A stretch of DNA of 64,000 nt. It comes from Streptococcus anginosus (GTDB lineage Bacteria > Bacillota > Bacilli > Lactobacillales > Streptococcaceae). This document shows positions 9,685 to 20,131 of the stretch, one piece after another. How positions within the stretch are numbered: the stretch's first letter is position 1; each line of letters opens with the position of its first letter. The DNA lies in NCBI RefSeq assembly GCF_001697145.1, contig NZ_CP012719.1, forward strand, positions 716,501-780,500, read 5' to 3'. The notes beneath the pieces are model-generated. The model worked only from the letters and a program-made list of their open reading frames with translations, made no database searches and was not told the DNA's origin. The position numbers were made by a program, and so were the translations under genes.

Positions 9685-10488
9685 ATGAGCGAGAAAGGAT
9701 TTAAGTATAGTATTTTAGCGTCAGGTTCTACCGGTAACTGTTTTTATTTAGAAACTCCAAAGAAGAAGTTGTTGATTGATGCGGGCTTGTCTGGGAAGAA
9801 AATTACCAGCTTATTGAGTGAAATTGACCGTAAACCAGAGGATTTGGATGCCATTTTGGTAACGCATGAGCATAAGGATCATATCCATGGTGTGGGCGTT
9901 TTAGCACGGAAATATCATTTAGACATTTATGCCAATCAAGAAACATGGAATGCTATGGAAGTAGCGCTTGGGAAGATTGATGTTAGTCAGAAGCACATTT
10001 TTGAAATGGGAAAAACCAAGACATTTGGCGATATTGACATTGAAAGTTTTGGTGTTAGTCATGATGCGGTTGCACCGCAATTTTACCGACTGATGAAAGA
10101 CGATAAAAGTTTTGTTCTACTAACGGATACTGGCTATGTTAGCGATCGTATGGCGGGGATTATTGAAAATGCAGACGGGTATTTGATTGAGTCCAACCAT
10201 GATATTGAAATCCTTCGTAGCGGAGCTTATCCTTGGAGCCTGAAGCAGCGGATTTTATCTGACCAAGGACATTTGTCGAATGATGACGGGGCAGAAACCA
10301 TGATTCGTACGTTGGGTTATCGCACTAAGAAAATCTATCTAGGGCATCTTAGCAAAGAAAATAATACCAAAGAATTGGCTCATATCACAATGATCAATCA
10401 ATTAGCACAAGCTGATTTGGCGGTTGAGCATGATTTTCATATTTGTGATACATCGCCAGATACGGCGACACCCTTAACAAATATTTAG
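9685..10488 (+). CDS. vicX: Metallo-beta-lactamase fold protein VicX (YycJ/WalJ)
   Basis: A cytoplasmic metal-dependent hydrolase of the WalJ group, associated with VicRK output and with DNA metabolism in homologues; the exact substrate is unsettled. The 267 residues carry the metal-binding motif THEHKDHIHG (about residues 60-69) and later ligands SHD, LTDTGYVS and SNHD, followed by GHLSKENN near the end. It is the third gene of the vicRKX operon, starting 2 bases after vicK at ATG 9685. Confidence 0.93.
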   Translation: MSEKGFKYSILASGSTGNCFYLETPKKKLLIDAGLSGKKITSLLSEIDRKPEDLDAILVTHEHKDHIHGVGVLARKYHLDIYANQETWNAMEVALGKIDVSQKHIFEMGKTKTFGDIDIESFGVSHDAVAPQFYRLMKDDKSFVLLTDTGYVSDRMAGIIENADGYLIESNHDIEILRSGAYPWSLKQRILSDQGHLSNDDGAETMIRTLGYRTKKIYLGHLSKENNTKELAHITMINQLAQADLAVEHDFHICDTSPDTATPLTNI

Positions 10489-10496
10489 GAGAAAGA

Positions 10497-10855
10497 ATGC
10501 GAATTTTTTACTTAATGATTGGTTTTATTTCAGTAGGATTAGCCCTTTTGGGAGTTGCTTTACCGCTATTACCGACACCCCCTTTTTGCTGTTGGCGATT
10601 GCATGCTTTTCACGCTCTTCCAAACGATTTGAAAAATGGCTATACCATACTAAGTTGTATCAAATCTATGTGGTGGACTTTCGCGAAACAGATGCTATTG
10701 CTCGGGAGCGTAAAAGAAAAATTCTTATTTCCATTTATATTCTAACGGGAATTTCTATCTTCTTTGCACCTCTTATCTGGGTGAAGTTTGCTTTAGCTGC
10801 CTTAACCCTTTTTATGACGTATTATTTATTCAAAGTCATTCCAGATAAAGAATGA
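10497..10855 (+). pseudogene. DUF454 (YbaN-like) membrane protein gene with a frameshift
   Basis: The first 28 codons from ATG 10497 encode a normal DUF454 N-terminus, MRIFYLMIGFISVG to LPLLPTPPF. The frame then breaks at a C5-T5 run (10578-10587), and the rest of the protein, from LLLAIACFSRSSKRFEKWLYHTKLYQIYV to the end at 10855, continues in another frame. One missing base explains it. The joined product would be about 119 residues with three membrane helices, normal for the family. It may be a true pseudogene, a slippage site or a sequencing error. It follows vicX by 8 bases with GGAGAAAG as ribosome site. Confidence 0.85.
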
Positions 10856-10891
10856 AAATTCATTTCATCTCTGGTGAACTTTTCCTATCAA

Positions 10892-10926
10892 ATTCTTGAT
10901 ATCGTTGGAGTATCAAGGATTTTTTT
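10892..10926 (+). terminator. Terminator of the vicRKX-DUF454 operon
   Basis: A 10-bp stem (ATTCTTGATA with TATCAAGGAT, one G-T pair) and a T run. The T run itself merges into the next promoter. Confidence 0.85.
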
Positions 10927-10934
10927 GATATAAT
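10926..10934 (+). promoter_or_regulatory. Extended -10 promoter reading into the rnc leader
   Basis: TGATATAAT begins at the last T of the preceding terminator run. A transcript starting near 10941 would carry a leader of about 290 bases that includes the BOX element before rnc. Confidence 0.6.
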
Positions 10935-10956
10935 AATAGAGAATTTGTTTTCTTTT

Positions 10957-11197
10957 TATACTCTGTGAAGATCTCTTCAAACTTCGTCGGATTTTACAGT
11001 CCGGATGACTGTGAGAGGTGGCAGAGAAGGAAAGCGAAACATTTGTCAACCTTGCTGTACTCTTTGTTACTGACTTCGTTGATTACACCTGCGACCTCAA
11101 AAGCTCAAGTAGAGTTTTTGCCCCACCCGCCGCTTGCTTTCTAGTTCCAATTGTCTGGGAGACAGCTGGAGGTGATTGTTAAGTTTTTTGAGTATTA
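10957..11197 (+). repeat. BOX-type repeat element (boxA-boxB-boxC), diverged
   Basis: The gap of about 370 bases before rnc is filled by a sequence matching the pneumococcal BOX element as I remember it. The left end TATACTCTGTGAAG followed by ATCTCTTCAAAC and CGTC matches boxA; CCTTGCTGTAC and TTACTGACTTCGT with ACCTCAAAA match the boxA/boxB part; CGCCGCTTGCTTTCTAGTT and the right end TTTTTTGAGTATTA match boxC. About 50 bases near 10990-11040 do not match and may be an insert. BOX elements are short non-coding repeats probably mobilised in trans. This one lies wholly inside the rnc transcript leader. Confidence 0.8.
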
Positions 11198-11228
11198 AAA
11201 GAAAAAGTTCTTCTTGAAAGGAGAAAAA

Positions 11229-11927
11229 ATGAGAGATTTACATAAAGTTTTGAGTCAGCAATTTGGAATTGTCTTCCAAGATGAAAAGTTGCTGGAGACA
11301 GCTTTTACACACACTAGCTATGCCAATGAGCACCGCCTCTTAAACATTTCACACAATGAGCGCTTGGAATTTTTAGGAGACGCTGTTCTGCAATTATTGA
11401 TTTCGGAATATCTGTATAAAAAATATCCGAAAAAACCAGAAGGGGACTTGTCAAAACTTCGCTCAACCATTGTACGTGAAGAGAGTTTGGCTGGTTTTAG
11501 TCGAGATTGTCAGTTTGATCAATTTATTAAATTGGGTCGTGGCGAAGAAAAATCAGGTGGGCGTAATCGGGATACCATTCTTGGAGATTTATTTGAAGCC
11601 TTTTTAGGAGCTTTGTTGCTAGATAAGGGAGTGGAAGCAGTCAAAAACTTCCTGTATCAAGTCATGATTCCAAAGGTAGAAGTTGGAGACTTTGAGCAGG
11701 TGATTGATTACAAGACCAAGCTACAAGAACTGCTCCAAGTCAATGGTGATGTTGAGATTGTCTATCAAGTCACCTCTGAGTCCGGTCCAGCTCATGCCAA
11801 AGAATTTGCTGTAGCGGTATCTGTTGATGGCAGAACGGTTGGACAAGGGCAAGGACGTTCGAAAAAATTAGCAGAGCAGGAAGCTGCTAAAAATGCATTT
11901 GAAAAGGAAAGTCATTCATGTATTTAA
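11229..11927 (+). CDS. rnc: Ribonuclease III
   Basis: A double-strand-specific endoribonuclease that processes rRNA precursors and structured mRNAs. The 232 residues contain the RNase III signature [13 protein letters not shown] (about 40-52), the second catalytic acidic cluster DLFEAFLGA, and a C-terminal double-stranded RNA binding domain from about 155. The start is ATG 11229, directly after AAAGGAG; an in-frame TTG at 11214 lies upstream of that site. It overlaps smc by 10 bases. The long BOX-containing leader could itself be a substrate, which is speculation. Confidence 0.95.
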   Translation: MRDLHKVLSQQFGIVFQDEKLLETAFTHTSYANEHRLLNISHNERLEFLGDAVLQLLISEYLYKKYPKKPEGDLSKLRSTIVREESLAGFSRDCQFDQFIKLGRGEEKSGGRNRDTILGDLFEAFLGALLLDKGVEAVKNFLYQVMIPKVEVGDFEQVIDYKTKLQELLQVNGDVEIVYQVTSESGPAHAKEFAVAVSVDGRTVGQGQGRSKKLAEQEAAKNAFEKESHSCI

Positions 11928-14900
11928 AAGAAATTGAAATTCAAGGTTTCAAATCTTTTGCAGATAAGACCAAGGTAATATTTGATCAGGGAGTGACAGC
12001 AGTCGTTGGACCAAATGGCTCAGGAAAGAGTAACATTACTGAAAGCCTGCGTTGGGCACTGGGGGAGTCCAGTGTTAAAAGTCTCCGTGGCGGGAAAATG
12101 CCAGATGTCATTTTTGCGGGAACTGAGACTCGCAAACCACTGAATTATGCTTCTGTTATTGTCGTTTTGGATAATAAAGACCGTTTTATCCAGCAAGCTG
12201 CAGATGAGATTCGTGTGGAGCGTCATATTTATCGCAGCGGGGATAGCGAGTATAAAATAGATGGCAAGAAGGTACGTTTGCGAGATATTCATGATTTGTT
12301 TATGGATACAGGGCTTGGGCGAGATAGTTTTTCCATTATTTCTCAAGGAAAGGTGGAAGAAATTTTCAATAGCAAGCCAGAGGAGCGCCGTGCCATTTTT
12401 GAAGAAGCGGCTGGCGTACTGAAATACAAGACGCGGCGCAAGGAGACTGAAAGCAAGCTCAGTCAAACACAAGATAATCTAGATCGGCTGGAAGATATTA
12501 TTTATGAGCTCGATAGTCAAGTGAAGCCTCTTGAAAAGCAAGCTACGACTGCTAAGCAGTTTTTGAAATTGGATGAGGAACGCCGTGCTCTTTATTTAGA
12601 TGTATTGATTGCTCAAATAAAGGGAAATAAAACACAGCTGAATGATACTGAAGAACGGCTTGTGGGGATTCAGCAATCTTTGTCTGCTTATTACAGCAAA
12701 CGTGACCAGCTAGAGCAAGAAAATGCTCTTCTGAAAGAAAAACGCCATGATTTGCAGAAACAAATGGCAGATGACCAAGCGAGTTTGCTTGAATTAACAC
12801 GCCTCATCAGTGACTTAGAACGCCAAATCGAAGTTTCCAAATTAGAATCTAGTCAAGCTGCCAACAGTCGGAAGGAAAATGAGGAACGCCTGCAAGGATT
12901 GACAGAAAAATTAGAGGCGGTTCAAACAGAATGGCAGGGAAAAGATGAGCAGTTGACAGATTTTGCTGTAAAATTGGAACAAAATCAACAAGCGATTCAT
13001 AAATTAGAAGCTGAAATTGAGGCATTTTCGGATGATCCTGACCAGATGATTGAAAAGTTACGTGCTGAATTTGTCCAATTGATGCAAGAAGAAGCGGACT
13101 TGTCCAATGACTTAACTGCTTTGGAAAGTCGCTTAGCCAACGAGTTACAATTATCTGAAAGCAAACAAGCAGAATTTGCTAAGTTAAAAGAAAATTTAAA
13201 GAATCTTCAAATCAACGAGCAAAGTCAACTGGAAGATTTAGAAACAGCTCGGCAGTCGGTTCAGCAGTTACTGACAGATTATCAAGCACAGCTAAAGCAA
13301 GTTCAAGCTGTAAAAACAAATTATCAGCAAAACCAAACGGCAATGTTTGATTTAATGGATGATGTAAAAAATAAAAAGGCGCGTGTTGGTAGTTTAGAAG
13401 CTATTCTGAAAAATCACAGTCATTTCTATGCTGGGGTGAAAAGTGTTCTTCAAGAAGCAGAGCGTCTGGGCGGTATTATCGGTGCTGTTAGTGAAAAATT
13501 GAGCTTTGATTCGCATTATCAGACAGCACTTGAAATTGCACTTGGAGCAAGTAGCCAGCATATTATAGTAGAGGACGAACAAGCTGCGACACGAGCAATT
13601 GAATTTCTGAAACGCAATCGAACAGGACGGGCAACTTTTCTGCCACTGACAACGATTAAAGCGCGGCATTTACCAGATCATCATCAAGGAAGCATTGAAA
13701 AGAGTAATGGTTTTCTTGGTTTGGCTTCGTCTTTGGTGCGCTATGATAAGAGTTTAGAGCATATTTTCCAAAATTTGCTAGGTACAACAGCCATTTTTGA
13801 TACGGTAGAAAATGCGCGAGCAGCTGCTCGCAAAGTTCGGTATCAAGTACGAATTGTCACGCTGGATGGAACAGAATTACGGACAGGCGGTTCTTATGCA
13901 GGTGGCGCTAATCGAAATAACAATACAATTTTCATCAAGCCGGAGTTGGATGCTTTGCAAAAGGAACTTTCTGAGAAGAATGTAACATTAGCCGAGCAAG
14001 AAAAGCAAGTGGAGGATTTGCACACACAGCTAAGCCAAGCCAACAGTCTGTTAGAAGAAATAAAAGCAAGTGGTGAGGAAGCTCGATTAGCAGAGCAAAA
14101 GGCTCAAATGGCTTATGAGCAAACACATAAACAGGTTGAAGACTTATCCGAGCTCTTAGCGCTGCAAGAAAGAGAGCTATCTCGTGAAGTTCTTCCTGAT
14201 ATGGCGGAGCAAAAGGAACGATTGGTTAATCGCCTTGCAGAAATTGAGCAAGAGAAAACCGAAACAGAAGCAGAGATTGAGCAGATTAAGTCAGATAAAG
14301 ATGCTGTTCAGGCACGTTTAGACAAGCTAACAGCCCACTTATCTGAGCTTCGATTGGTCCGTACCGAGCTGACGGGGCATCAGCGTTACGTTCAGACGGA
14401 TCTCACACGTTTGTCCAATGAAAAATCTGAATTGGGCAAAGAGATTTCAACTTTACAATTTCTAATGGAGCAAAAGGAAGAGACAGCTTCAAAAGTGGAT
14501 ATTGCTGTTTTAGAAGAGCAATTAACACAGGCTATACAGGAAAAGACAGCTTTGAACCAAGCCAATATTCGGTATCAGTTTGAACTGGACGATTTGGAAG
14601 GGCAAGCAGAAGATCTTACCAGTCATCTGGAACAAGCCCGTCAGAAAAATGAGGATTTGATTCGCAGTCAAGCCAAGGCAGAAGCTGAAAAAGATAAGAT
14701 TGCAGATGTCCTTCGACGCCTTTTGACGAATTTGACAGATGACTATCAAATATCTTTTGATGAAGCTAGTAAACAGGCTCGTCCACTAGAAAATCTTGCG
14801 GTTTCTGAAATTAAGGTCAAGGACTTAGAAAAGGCTATTCGGGCTTTAGGACCAGTCAATCTTGATGCGGTAGAGCAATTTGAAGAAGTCAGTCAACGGC

Positions 14901-15451
14901 TGCATTTCCTCAATACTCAAAGAGATGACGTACTTTCTGCGAAAAATCTACTTTTGGAAACCATCGAAGAAATGAATGACGAAGTAAAAGACCGCTTCAA
15001 AACAACCTTTGAAGCTATTCGTGAGAGCTTCAAAGTGACTTTCAGACAGATGTTTGGCGGTGGTTCAGCGGACTTGATTTTGACCGAAGGCGACCTGCTG
15101 ACTGCGGGGGTAGAAATTTCGGTTCAACCGCCCGGCAAAAAAATCCAATCACTCAATCTGATGAGTGGAGGAGAAAAGGCTCTATCAGCCTTAGCGTTAC
15201 TCTTCTCCATTATCCGTGTCAAGACGATACCATTTGTCATTTTGGACGAGGTGGAAGCTGCACTTGACGAGGCTAATGTCAAACGTTTCGGAGACTATCT
15301 CAATCGCTTTGACAAGGACAGCCAGTTTATCGTGGTAACACACCGTAAAGGAACGATGTCCGCAGCAGACTCTATCTATGGAGTAACCATGCAAGAGTCC
15401 GGTGTGTCAAAGATTGTCTCCGTAAAATTAAAAGATTTAGAAAGTATGTAA
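11918..15451 (+). CDS. smc: Chromosome condensation protein Smc
   Basis: The ATPase of the SMC-ScpAB complex that organises and segregates chromosomes. The 1177 residues have the classical layout: N-terminal Walker [10 protein letters not shown] (about 32-40), two long coiled coils (about 165-500 and 670-1010), a hinge around 510-660 with [13 protein letters not shown], and a C-terminal ABC signature [15 protein letters not shown] with Walker [16 protein letters not shown]. The start at 11918 lies inside the end of rnc, indicating translational coupling. A HAD phosphatase gene follows after one base. Confidence 0.97.
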   Translation: MYLKEIEIQGFKSFADKTKVIFDQGVTAVVGPNGSGKSNITESLRWALGESSVKSLRGGKMPDVIFAGTETRKPLNYASVIVVLDNKDRFIQQAADEIRVERHIYRSGDSEYKIDGKKVRLRDIHDLFMDTGLGRDSFSIISQGKVEEIFNSKPEERRAIFEEAAGVLKYKTRRKETESKLSQTQDNLDRLEDIIYELDSQVKPLEKQATTAKQFLKLDEERRALYLDVLIAQIKGNKTQLNDTEERLVGIQQSLSAYYSKRDQLEQENALLKEKRHDLQKQMADDQASLLELTRLISDLERQIEVSKLESSQAANSRKENEERLQGLTEKLEAVQTEWQGKDEQLTDFAVKLEQNQQAIHKLEAEIEAFSDDPDQMIEKLRAEFVQLMQEEADLSNDLTALESRLANELQLSESKQAEFAKLKENLKNLQINEQSQLEDLETARQSVQQLLTDYQAQLKQVQAVKTNYQQNQTAMFDLMDDVKNKKARVGSLEAILKNHSHFYAGVKSVLQEAERLGGIIGAVSEKLSFDSHYQTALEIALGASSQHIIVEDEQAATRAIEFLKRNRTGRATFLPLTTIKARHLPDHHQGSIEKSNGFLGLASSLVRYDKSLEHIFQNLLGTTAIFDTVENARAAARKVRYQVRIVTLDGTELRTGGSYAGGANRNNNTIFIKPELDALQKELSEKNVTLAEQEKQVEDLHTQLSQANSLLEEIKASGEEARLAEQKAQMAYEQTHKQVEDLSELLALQERELSREVLPDMAEQKERLVNRLAEIEQEKTETEAEIEQIKSDKDAVQARLDKLTAHLSELRLVRTELTGHQRYVQTDLTRLSNEKSELGKEISTLQFLMEQKEETASKVDIAVLEEQLTQAIQEKTALNQANIRYQFELDDLEGQAEDLTSHLEQARQKNEDLIRSQAKAEAEKDKIADVLRRLLTNLTDDYQISFDEASKQARPLENLAVSEIKVKDLEKAIRALGPVNLDAVEQFEEVSQRLHFLNTQRDDVLSAKNLLLETIEEMNDEVKDRFKTTFEAIRESFKVTFRQMFGGGSADLILTEGDLLTAGVEISVQPPGKKIQSLNLMSGGEKALSALALLFSIIRVKTIPFVILDEVEAALDEANVKRFGDYLNRFDKDSQFIVVTHRKGTMSAADSIYGVTMQESGVSKIVSVKLKDLESM

Positions 15452-15452
15452 A

Positions 15453-16247
15453 ATGAATATAAAATTAGTTGCGACAGATATGGACGGCACCTTTTTAGAT
15501 GACAAAGGGCAGTTTGATATGGTTCGATTGAAGCAGTTGTTGCTCCGTTTTAAAGAAAAAGGCATCTATTTTGCAGTAGCCAGTGGGCGTGGTTTGCTGT
15601 CATTAGAAAAGCTATTTGAGGATGTGCGAGATGAGATAATTTTTATTGCTGAAAATGGCAGTCTGGTAGAATTTCATGGAGAAGATCTCTATGAAGCAAC
15701 CATGTCCAAAGATTTTTATCTGTCAGCTTTTGAGAAATTGAAGACATCTCCTTTCATCAATACCAGTGAATTGCTTCTAACAGGTAAAAAAGGCTGTTAT
15801 GTTTTGGAAACAGTTGATCCAGCTTATTTAGCTTTTAGTGCGCATTATAATGAAAATATCCAAAAAGTAGCTCGCTTGGAGGATATTACAGATGAAATTT
15901 TCAAATTTACAACCAATTTTTCTGAAGAAACAGTAGCTGCAGGTGAGTCTTGGGTCAATGAGCACGTCCCTGGTGTTAAAGCTATGACAACAGGCTATAA
16001 GTCAATTGATATTGTCCTAGACTATGTGGACAAGGGTGTTGCTATTGTCGAATTGGCGAAAAAATTAAATCTTGAGATGGATCAAGTTATGACATTTGGT
16101 GACAATTTGAATGATCTACACATGATGCAAGTAGCAGGTTATCCCATTGCCCCTGAAAATGCTCGTCCAGAGATTTTAGAAGTAGCCAAAGAGGTCATTG
16201 GGCATCATGCGGCGCATTCAGTTATGACGTATATGGAGGGCTTATAA
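15453..16247 (+). CDS. Cof-type HAD phosphatase
   Basis: A cytoplasmic haloacid-dehalogenase phosphatase, probably acting on sugar phosphates or flavin precursors; the substrate cannot be told from sequence. The 264 residues show motif I DMDGTFLDD (8-16), motif II ASGRG, the lysine of motif III and motif IV GDNLNDLHMM, with a Cof-type C2 cap between. It sits one base after smc, and the next HAD gene overlaps its stop (TAATG), so the two paralogues are co-translated within the smc-ftsY operon, an arrangement common in streptococci. Confidence 0.85.
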   Translation: MNIKLVATDMDGTFLDDKGQFDMVRLKQLLLRFKEKGIYFAVASGRGLLSLEKLFEDVRDEIIFIAENGSLVEFHGEDLYEATMSKDFYLSAFEKLKTSPFINTSELLLTGKKGCYVLETVDPAYLAFSAHYNENIQKVARLEDITDEIFKFTTNFSEETVAAGESWVNEHVPGVKAMTTGYKSIDIVLDYVDKGVAIVELAKKLNLEMDQVMTFGDNLNDLHMMQVAGYPIAPENARPEILEVAKEVIGHHAAHSVMTYMEGL

Positions 16248-17059
16248 TGGCAGATATAAAATTGATTGCCTTAGATTTAGATGGGACTTTACTAACTTCT
16301 GAGAAAAAAATTTCTGCTCGAAATTTAGCAGCGCTTAAAGCGGCTCAAGAGCAGGGAATCAAGATTGTTTTGACGACTGGTCGCCCTCTAAAGGCAATGG
16401 AGCTTTTCTTAAACGAACTAGGTGTAGCCAATCAAGAGGACGAATACACCATTACTTTTAATGGTGGTTTAGTGCAACGCAATACAGGTAAAATTCTTGA
16501 TAAAACAGTCTTTGCTTATGACGATGTGGCTCGTATTTTTGAGGAAACAGAAAAGTTAGGCTTGCCACTAGATGCGATTTGCGAAGGAACTGTCTACCAA
16601 ATCCAGTCAGACCATGAATCGCTTTATCAAACTTGCAATCCTGCTTTAACATTTGAGTCGGTTTCATTTGCAGACTTATCTAGCCAACAGACTTATAATA
16701 AATGTGTAACAGCTTATGCACCAGATCCGCTTGATCGTGGTATTGCTCAACTTTCGTCCGATTTATTTGACAAATATGAAATTTTTAAGTCGCGCGATAT
16801 GCTGTTAGAATGGTCTCCGAAGAATGTCCATAAAGCAAATGGCTTAGAAAAATTGATTGCTCATTTAGGAATTGAACAAAGTCAAGTCATGACTTGCGGA
16901 GATGAAGCAAATGACCTGTCTATGATAAAATGGGCAGGACTTGGTGTAGCTATGCAAAATGCAGTAGCAGCAGTCAAAGAAGTTGCCAATGTGGTGATGC
17001 CGATGACCAATGATGAAGATGCTGTTGCTTGGGCTATAGAAAAATATGCACTGAAATAA
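16247..17059 (+). CDS. Cof-type HAD sugar-phosphate phosphatase
   Basis: A second HAD phosphatase of 270 residues in tandem with the first but clearly different in sequence. It has motif I DLDGTLLTS (9-17), TTGRPL, the motif III lysine region HKANGLEKL and motif IV CGDEANDLSM. The Cof/YidA-like cap (about 85-200) suggests sugar phosphates. Its ATG overlaps the upstream stop. GGAGG-led ftsY follows 12 bases later. Confidence 0.85.
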   Translation: MADIKLIALDLDGTLLTSEKKISARNLAALKAAQEQGIKIVLTTGRPLKAMELFLNELGVANQEDEYTITFNGGLVQRNTGKILDKTVFAYDDVARIFEETEKLGLPLDAICEGTVYQIQSDHESLYQTCNPALTFESVSFADLSSQQTYNKCVTAYAPDPLDRGIAQLSSDLFDKYEIFKSRDMLLEWSPKNVHKANGLEKLIAHLGIEQSQVMTCGDEANDLSMIKWAGLGVAMQNAVAAVKEVANVVMPMTNDEDAVAWAIEKYALK

Positions 17060-17071
17060 AGGAGGAATTGA

Positions 17072-18544
17072 ATGGGCTTATTTGATCGCCTTTTTGGTCG
17101 CCAAAAAGAAGAAAAACCAGTTGAAAGTATTCCTGAAGAAGCTGTAGAAACAGTATCAGAGGATGATCAAGGAAAGAATCTAGAAAAAGTAGAAACAGCT
17201 CCTGTAGAGAATACGCAATCTGAGAATCTAGATGAACAAACATTCCAAACAGAGCTGAAAGAACGTCTTGCTGAGGATGAAGTACGTCTTGAAACCATTC
17301 AAGAAAAAGTAGAAGAAATGGAGCCGGAAACGGCTACTACAGGATCAAGTCTAGAGTTTGCTGAAAATGATTTCCAAGCTCCAGAAAATCATACATTACA
17401 GAATGAAATGGGAACTCCACAACCTGACGAGACAGCAGCCTTTTCGCAACATACGACTCATCCAGCTGCCACAGATTTACAGGCACGTTTAGCAGAAGCT
17501 AGAAGACAGCAGGCAGAACAAGAAAATATGAGGCAGCTGAACAAAGCGAACGCAGGGTCAACTACGGTAGAGAAGACTATTAGCGAACCAGTTGAAGCAA
17601 GTTCATCTATTCAAAAAGAAACGGTTCAGGAAAAGTATGACCGTAGTCTTAAAAAGACACGGACAGGATTTGGAGCGCGGCTTAATGCCTTCTTTGCAAA
17701 TTTTCGCTCGGTAGATGAAGAGTTTTTTGAAGAGTTAGAAGAACTCTTGATTACGAGTGACGTGGGAGTGCAAGTCGCTTCTAATCTGACAGAAGCCTTA
17801 CACCAAGAAGCTCTCCTTGAAAATGCCAAAAAGCCAGATGTCCTTCGTCGGGTCATCATTGAAAAGTTAGTAGACATCTATGAGAAAGATGGCCAATTTA
17901 ACGAAAAAATCAATTTACAAGACGGTTTGACAGTCATGCTTTTTGTTGGTGTAAACGGAGTTGGGAAAACCACTTCGATAGGAAAATTAGCTTATAAATA
18001 TAAGCAGGCTGGTAAGACAGTCATGTTAGTTGCAGCAGATACTTTTAGGGCAGGAGCTGTTGCTCAGTTGGTGGAATGGGGACGTCGAGTAGATGTTCCT
18101 GTTGTGACAGGTCCAGAAAAGAGTGACCCAGCTAGCGTTGTTTATGACGGTATGGAGCGTGCAAAGGCTGAAAATGTGGATATTCTCATGATTGATACAG
18201 CCGGACGCTTGCAAAACAAAGATAATCTAATGGCAGAATTAGAAAAAATTGGACGGATTATCAAACGGGTAGATCCAGCTGCGCCGCATGAAACGTTCTT
18301 GGCACTAGATGCCTCAACCGGTCAAAATGCCCTTGTTCAAGCTAAGGAATTTTCAAAAATTACGCCAGTAACAGGAATTGTCTTGACAAAAATTGATGGA
18401 ACAGCGCGTGGTGGTGTCGTTCTTGCAATCCGTCAAGAGCTGGATATTCCAGTTAAACTGATTGGATTCGGAGAAAAAATTGACGATATTGGAGTATTTA
18501 ACTCTGAAAACTTTATGAAAGGGCTCTTAGAGGGCTTGGTATAA
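17072..18544 (+). CDS. ftsY: Signal recognition particle receptor FtsY
   Basis: The SRP receptor GTPase that brings ribosome-nascent chain complexes to the Sec translocon. The 490 residues start with an amphipathic MGLFDRLFGR segment and a long acidic, low-complexity region (to about 185). The N domain (about 190-270) and G domain follow, with P-loop GVNGVGKTT, DTFRAGA, DTAGRLQN, TKIDGTARGG and the closing GFGEKIDDI. A strong AAGGAGGAATTG ribosome site precedes ATG 17072. It is the last gene of the rnc operon, with a bidirectional terminator shared with zwf. Confidence 0.96.
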   Translation: MGLFDRLFGRQKEEKPVESIPEEAVETVSEDDQGKNLEKVETAPVENTQSENLDEQTFQTELKERLAEDEVRLETIQEKVEEMEPETATTGSSLEFAENDFQAPENHTLQNEMGTPQPDETAAFSQHTTHPAATDLQARLAEARRQQAEQENMRQLNKANAGSTTVEKTISEPVEASSSIQKETVQEKYDRSLKKTRTGFGARLNAFFANFRSVDEEFFEELEELLITSDVGVQVASNLTEALHQEALLENAKKPDVLRRVIIEKLVDIYEKDGQFNEKINLQDGLTVMLFVGVNGVGKTTSIGKLAYKYKQAGKTVMLVAADTFRAGAVAQLVEWGRRVDVPVVTGPEKSDPASVVYDGMERAKAENVDILMIDTAGRLQNKDNLMAELEKIGRIIKRVDPAAPHETFLALDASTGQNALVQAKEFSKITPVTGIVLTKIDGTARGGVVLAIRQELDIPVKLIGFGEKIDDIGVFNSENFMKGLLEGLV

Positions 18545-18547
18545 GAA

Positions 18548-18583
18548 AAAAGACTTGCAATTCATTCATTTTGCAAGTCTTTT
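18548..18583. terminator. Bidirectional terminator between ftsY and zwf
   Basis: AAAAGACTTGCAA and TTGCAAGTCTTTT form a perfect 13-bp stem with a 10-base loop and A/T runs on both sides, so it serves both convergent genes. Confidence 0.92.
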
Positions 18584-18596
18584 GTATATATTTACT

Positions 18597-20084
18597 TTAC
18601 CCCAATCGTCCTTCTTTGCGATAGGCTTCGTCTGGACGCCAATTCCAATCAGCTTCAAATTGATTGAGTAATTCAAAGCTGGCTTCGGGTCCCATAGTGC
18701 CTGATTTGTAATGATGAAGGGGAACTTCGTTATTTGCCCACAAGGTTTCAATACGGTCAATCAATTCCCAACTAGAGCGAACTTCGTCCCAGTGGCTAAA
18801 ATTGGTTGAGTCATTGTTTAGCACATCGTAGATGAGCTTCTCATAGGGTTCTGGTGACGCACCAGAAGCTGTTGCATCTGTACGATAATCAAGTGTCAAT
18901 GGAGCTAAGTTAAATTGCTCGCCCACTTCTTTGCCGTTCATGCTAAGAGAAAAACCTTCAGTTGGCTGAATGTAGATGGTCAACACATTTGGTTGGAGCG
19001 AGGAGCCAAAAATGGATTCCACTTGCTTAAAAACAATGTTGACATGAGTTCCTTTAGCAGTAAGACGCTTTCCAGTACGAAAGAAAAATGGAACACCACG
19101 GAAACGCTCACTATCTACAAAAAATGCACCAGAAGCAAAAGTTTCTGTAGTAGATTCTGGGTCAACATTTGGTTCGCTGCGATAGGAAATATACTTTTTC
19201 CCGTCTACTTTACCAGAAGTATATTGACCACGAATGAAGAGTTTTTTCAGATCATTGTCAGTAGGTTTATGCAAGTGCTTAAAAACCTTAATTTTTTCAG
19301 CCCGAATATCATCTTTGGTGAAAGTTTTGGGTTTATCCATAGCAAGCAAAGACAGGAGTTGAAGTGTGTGATTTTGCACCATATCGCGCAGTGCACCTGA
19401 ATGGTCGTAATAACCACCACGTTCCTCCACACCTAACTTTTCAGCAAAAGTAATTTGCACATTGTCAATATAATCGTGATTCCAGACATTTTCAAAAAGA
19501 AGATTGGCAAAGCGAATGGCAAAAATACTTTGAATCATTTCTTTGCCAAGATAGTGGTCAATCCGGAAAATCTGCTCTTCGTCAAATGTTGCCAACAAAT
19601 TGTCGTTCAGTTTGCTAGCAGAGGCAAGGTCTGTGCCAAACGGTTTTTCTACAATTAAGCGTTCAAATCCTTTCCCGTCTACAATTTGCTCGGATTTGAG
19701 GTGTTTAGCAATGGTTCCGAAAAACTGAGGAGCCATGGACAGGAAGAAAAGTTTGTTATGTTCTGCTTGATATTGCTCGTCAAGGCTGTTTTGTAGTTTC
19801 CTTAATTCAATATAATGCTCAGTATCTTGGACGTCGTGACTTTGATAATAGAAATGGCTAGCAAATTCTTGCGCTTGCTCAGGGCTATCTGCGAGGTCTG
19901 TGATAGACTCGACCACGACAGATTCAAAATATTCCTTGCTCCAAGGTCTGCGAGCTGTGCCGATAACGGCAAAATGCTTGGACAGATTGCCAGATTTATA
20001 CAATCTAAAAAGGGAGGGATAGAGTTTTCTTTTTGCCAAATCTCCACTGGCACCAAAAATTGTAATAATCACTTTTGAAGACAT
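18597..20084 (-). CDS. zwf: Glucose-6-phosphate 1-dehydrogenase
   Basis: Oxidises glucose 6-phosphate to 6-phosphogluconolactone with NADP, the entry to the oxidative pentose phosphate pathway. The 495 residues contain the nucleotide-binding GASGDLAKRKL near the start, EKPFGTD, and the active-site motif RIDHYLGKE with its catalytic histidines. I place the start at ATG 20084 (MSSKVIITIFG), preceded by GGGTG, rather than the in-frame GTG three codons earlier. It lies 47 bases downstream of the MFS gene on the same strand but has its own promoter. Confidence 0.96.
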   Translation of the reverse strand: MSSKVIITIFGASGDLAKRKLYPSLFRLYKSGNLSKHFAVIGTARRPWSKEYFESVVVESITDLADSPEQAQEFASHFYYQSHDVQDTEHYIELRKLQNSLDEQYQAEHNKLFFLSMAPQFFGTIAKHLKSEQIVDGKGFERLIVEKPFGTDLASASKLNDNLLATFDEEQIFRIDHYLGKEMIQSIFAIRFANLLFENVWNHDYIDNVQITFAEKLGVEERGGYYDHSGALRDMVQNHTLQLLSLLAMDKPKTFTKDDIRAEKIKVFKHLHKPTDNDLKKLFIRGQYTSGKVDGKKYISYRSEPNVDPESTTETFASGAFFVDSERFRGVPFFFRTGKRLTAKGTHVNIVFKQVESIFGSSLQPNVLTIYIQPTEGFSLSMNGKEVGEQFNLAPLTLDYRTDATASGASPEPYEKLIYDVLNNDSTNFSHWDEVRSSWELIDRIETLWANNEVPLHHYKSGTMGPEASFELLNQFEADWNWRPDEAYRKEGRLG

Positions 20085-20114
20085 TTTGAACACCCATTTT
20101 CTAATATTTTATTT

Positions 20115-20123
20115 ATTTTACCA
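20115..20123 (-). promoter_or_regulatory. Extended -10 promoter of zwf
   Basis: On the minus strand TGGTAAAAT ends 30 bases before the zwf ATG, between the MFS stop and zwf. Confidence 0.5.
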
Positions 20124-20131
20124 TAAATTGA

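Noticed and set aside
15453..17059. Recent tandem duplication of a HAD phosphatase gene
   Set aside because: The two proteins share only family motifs and differ elsewhere, so this is an old paralogous pair usual for streptococci.
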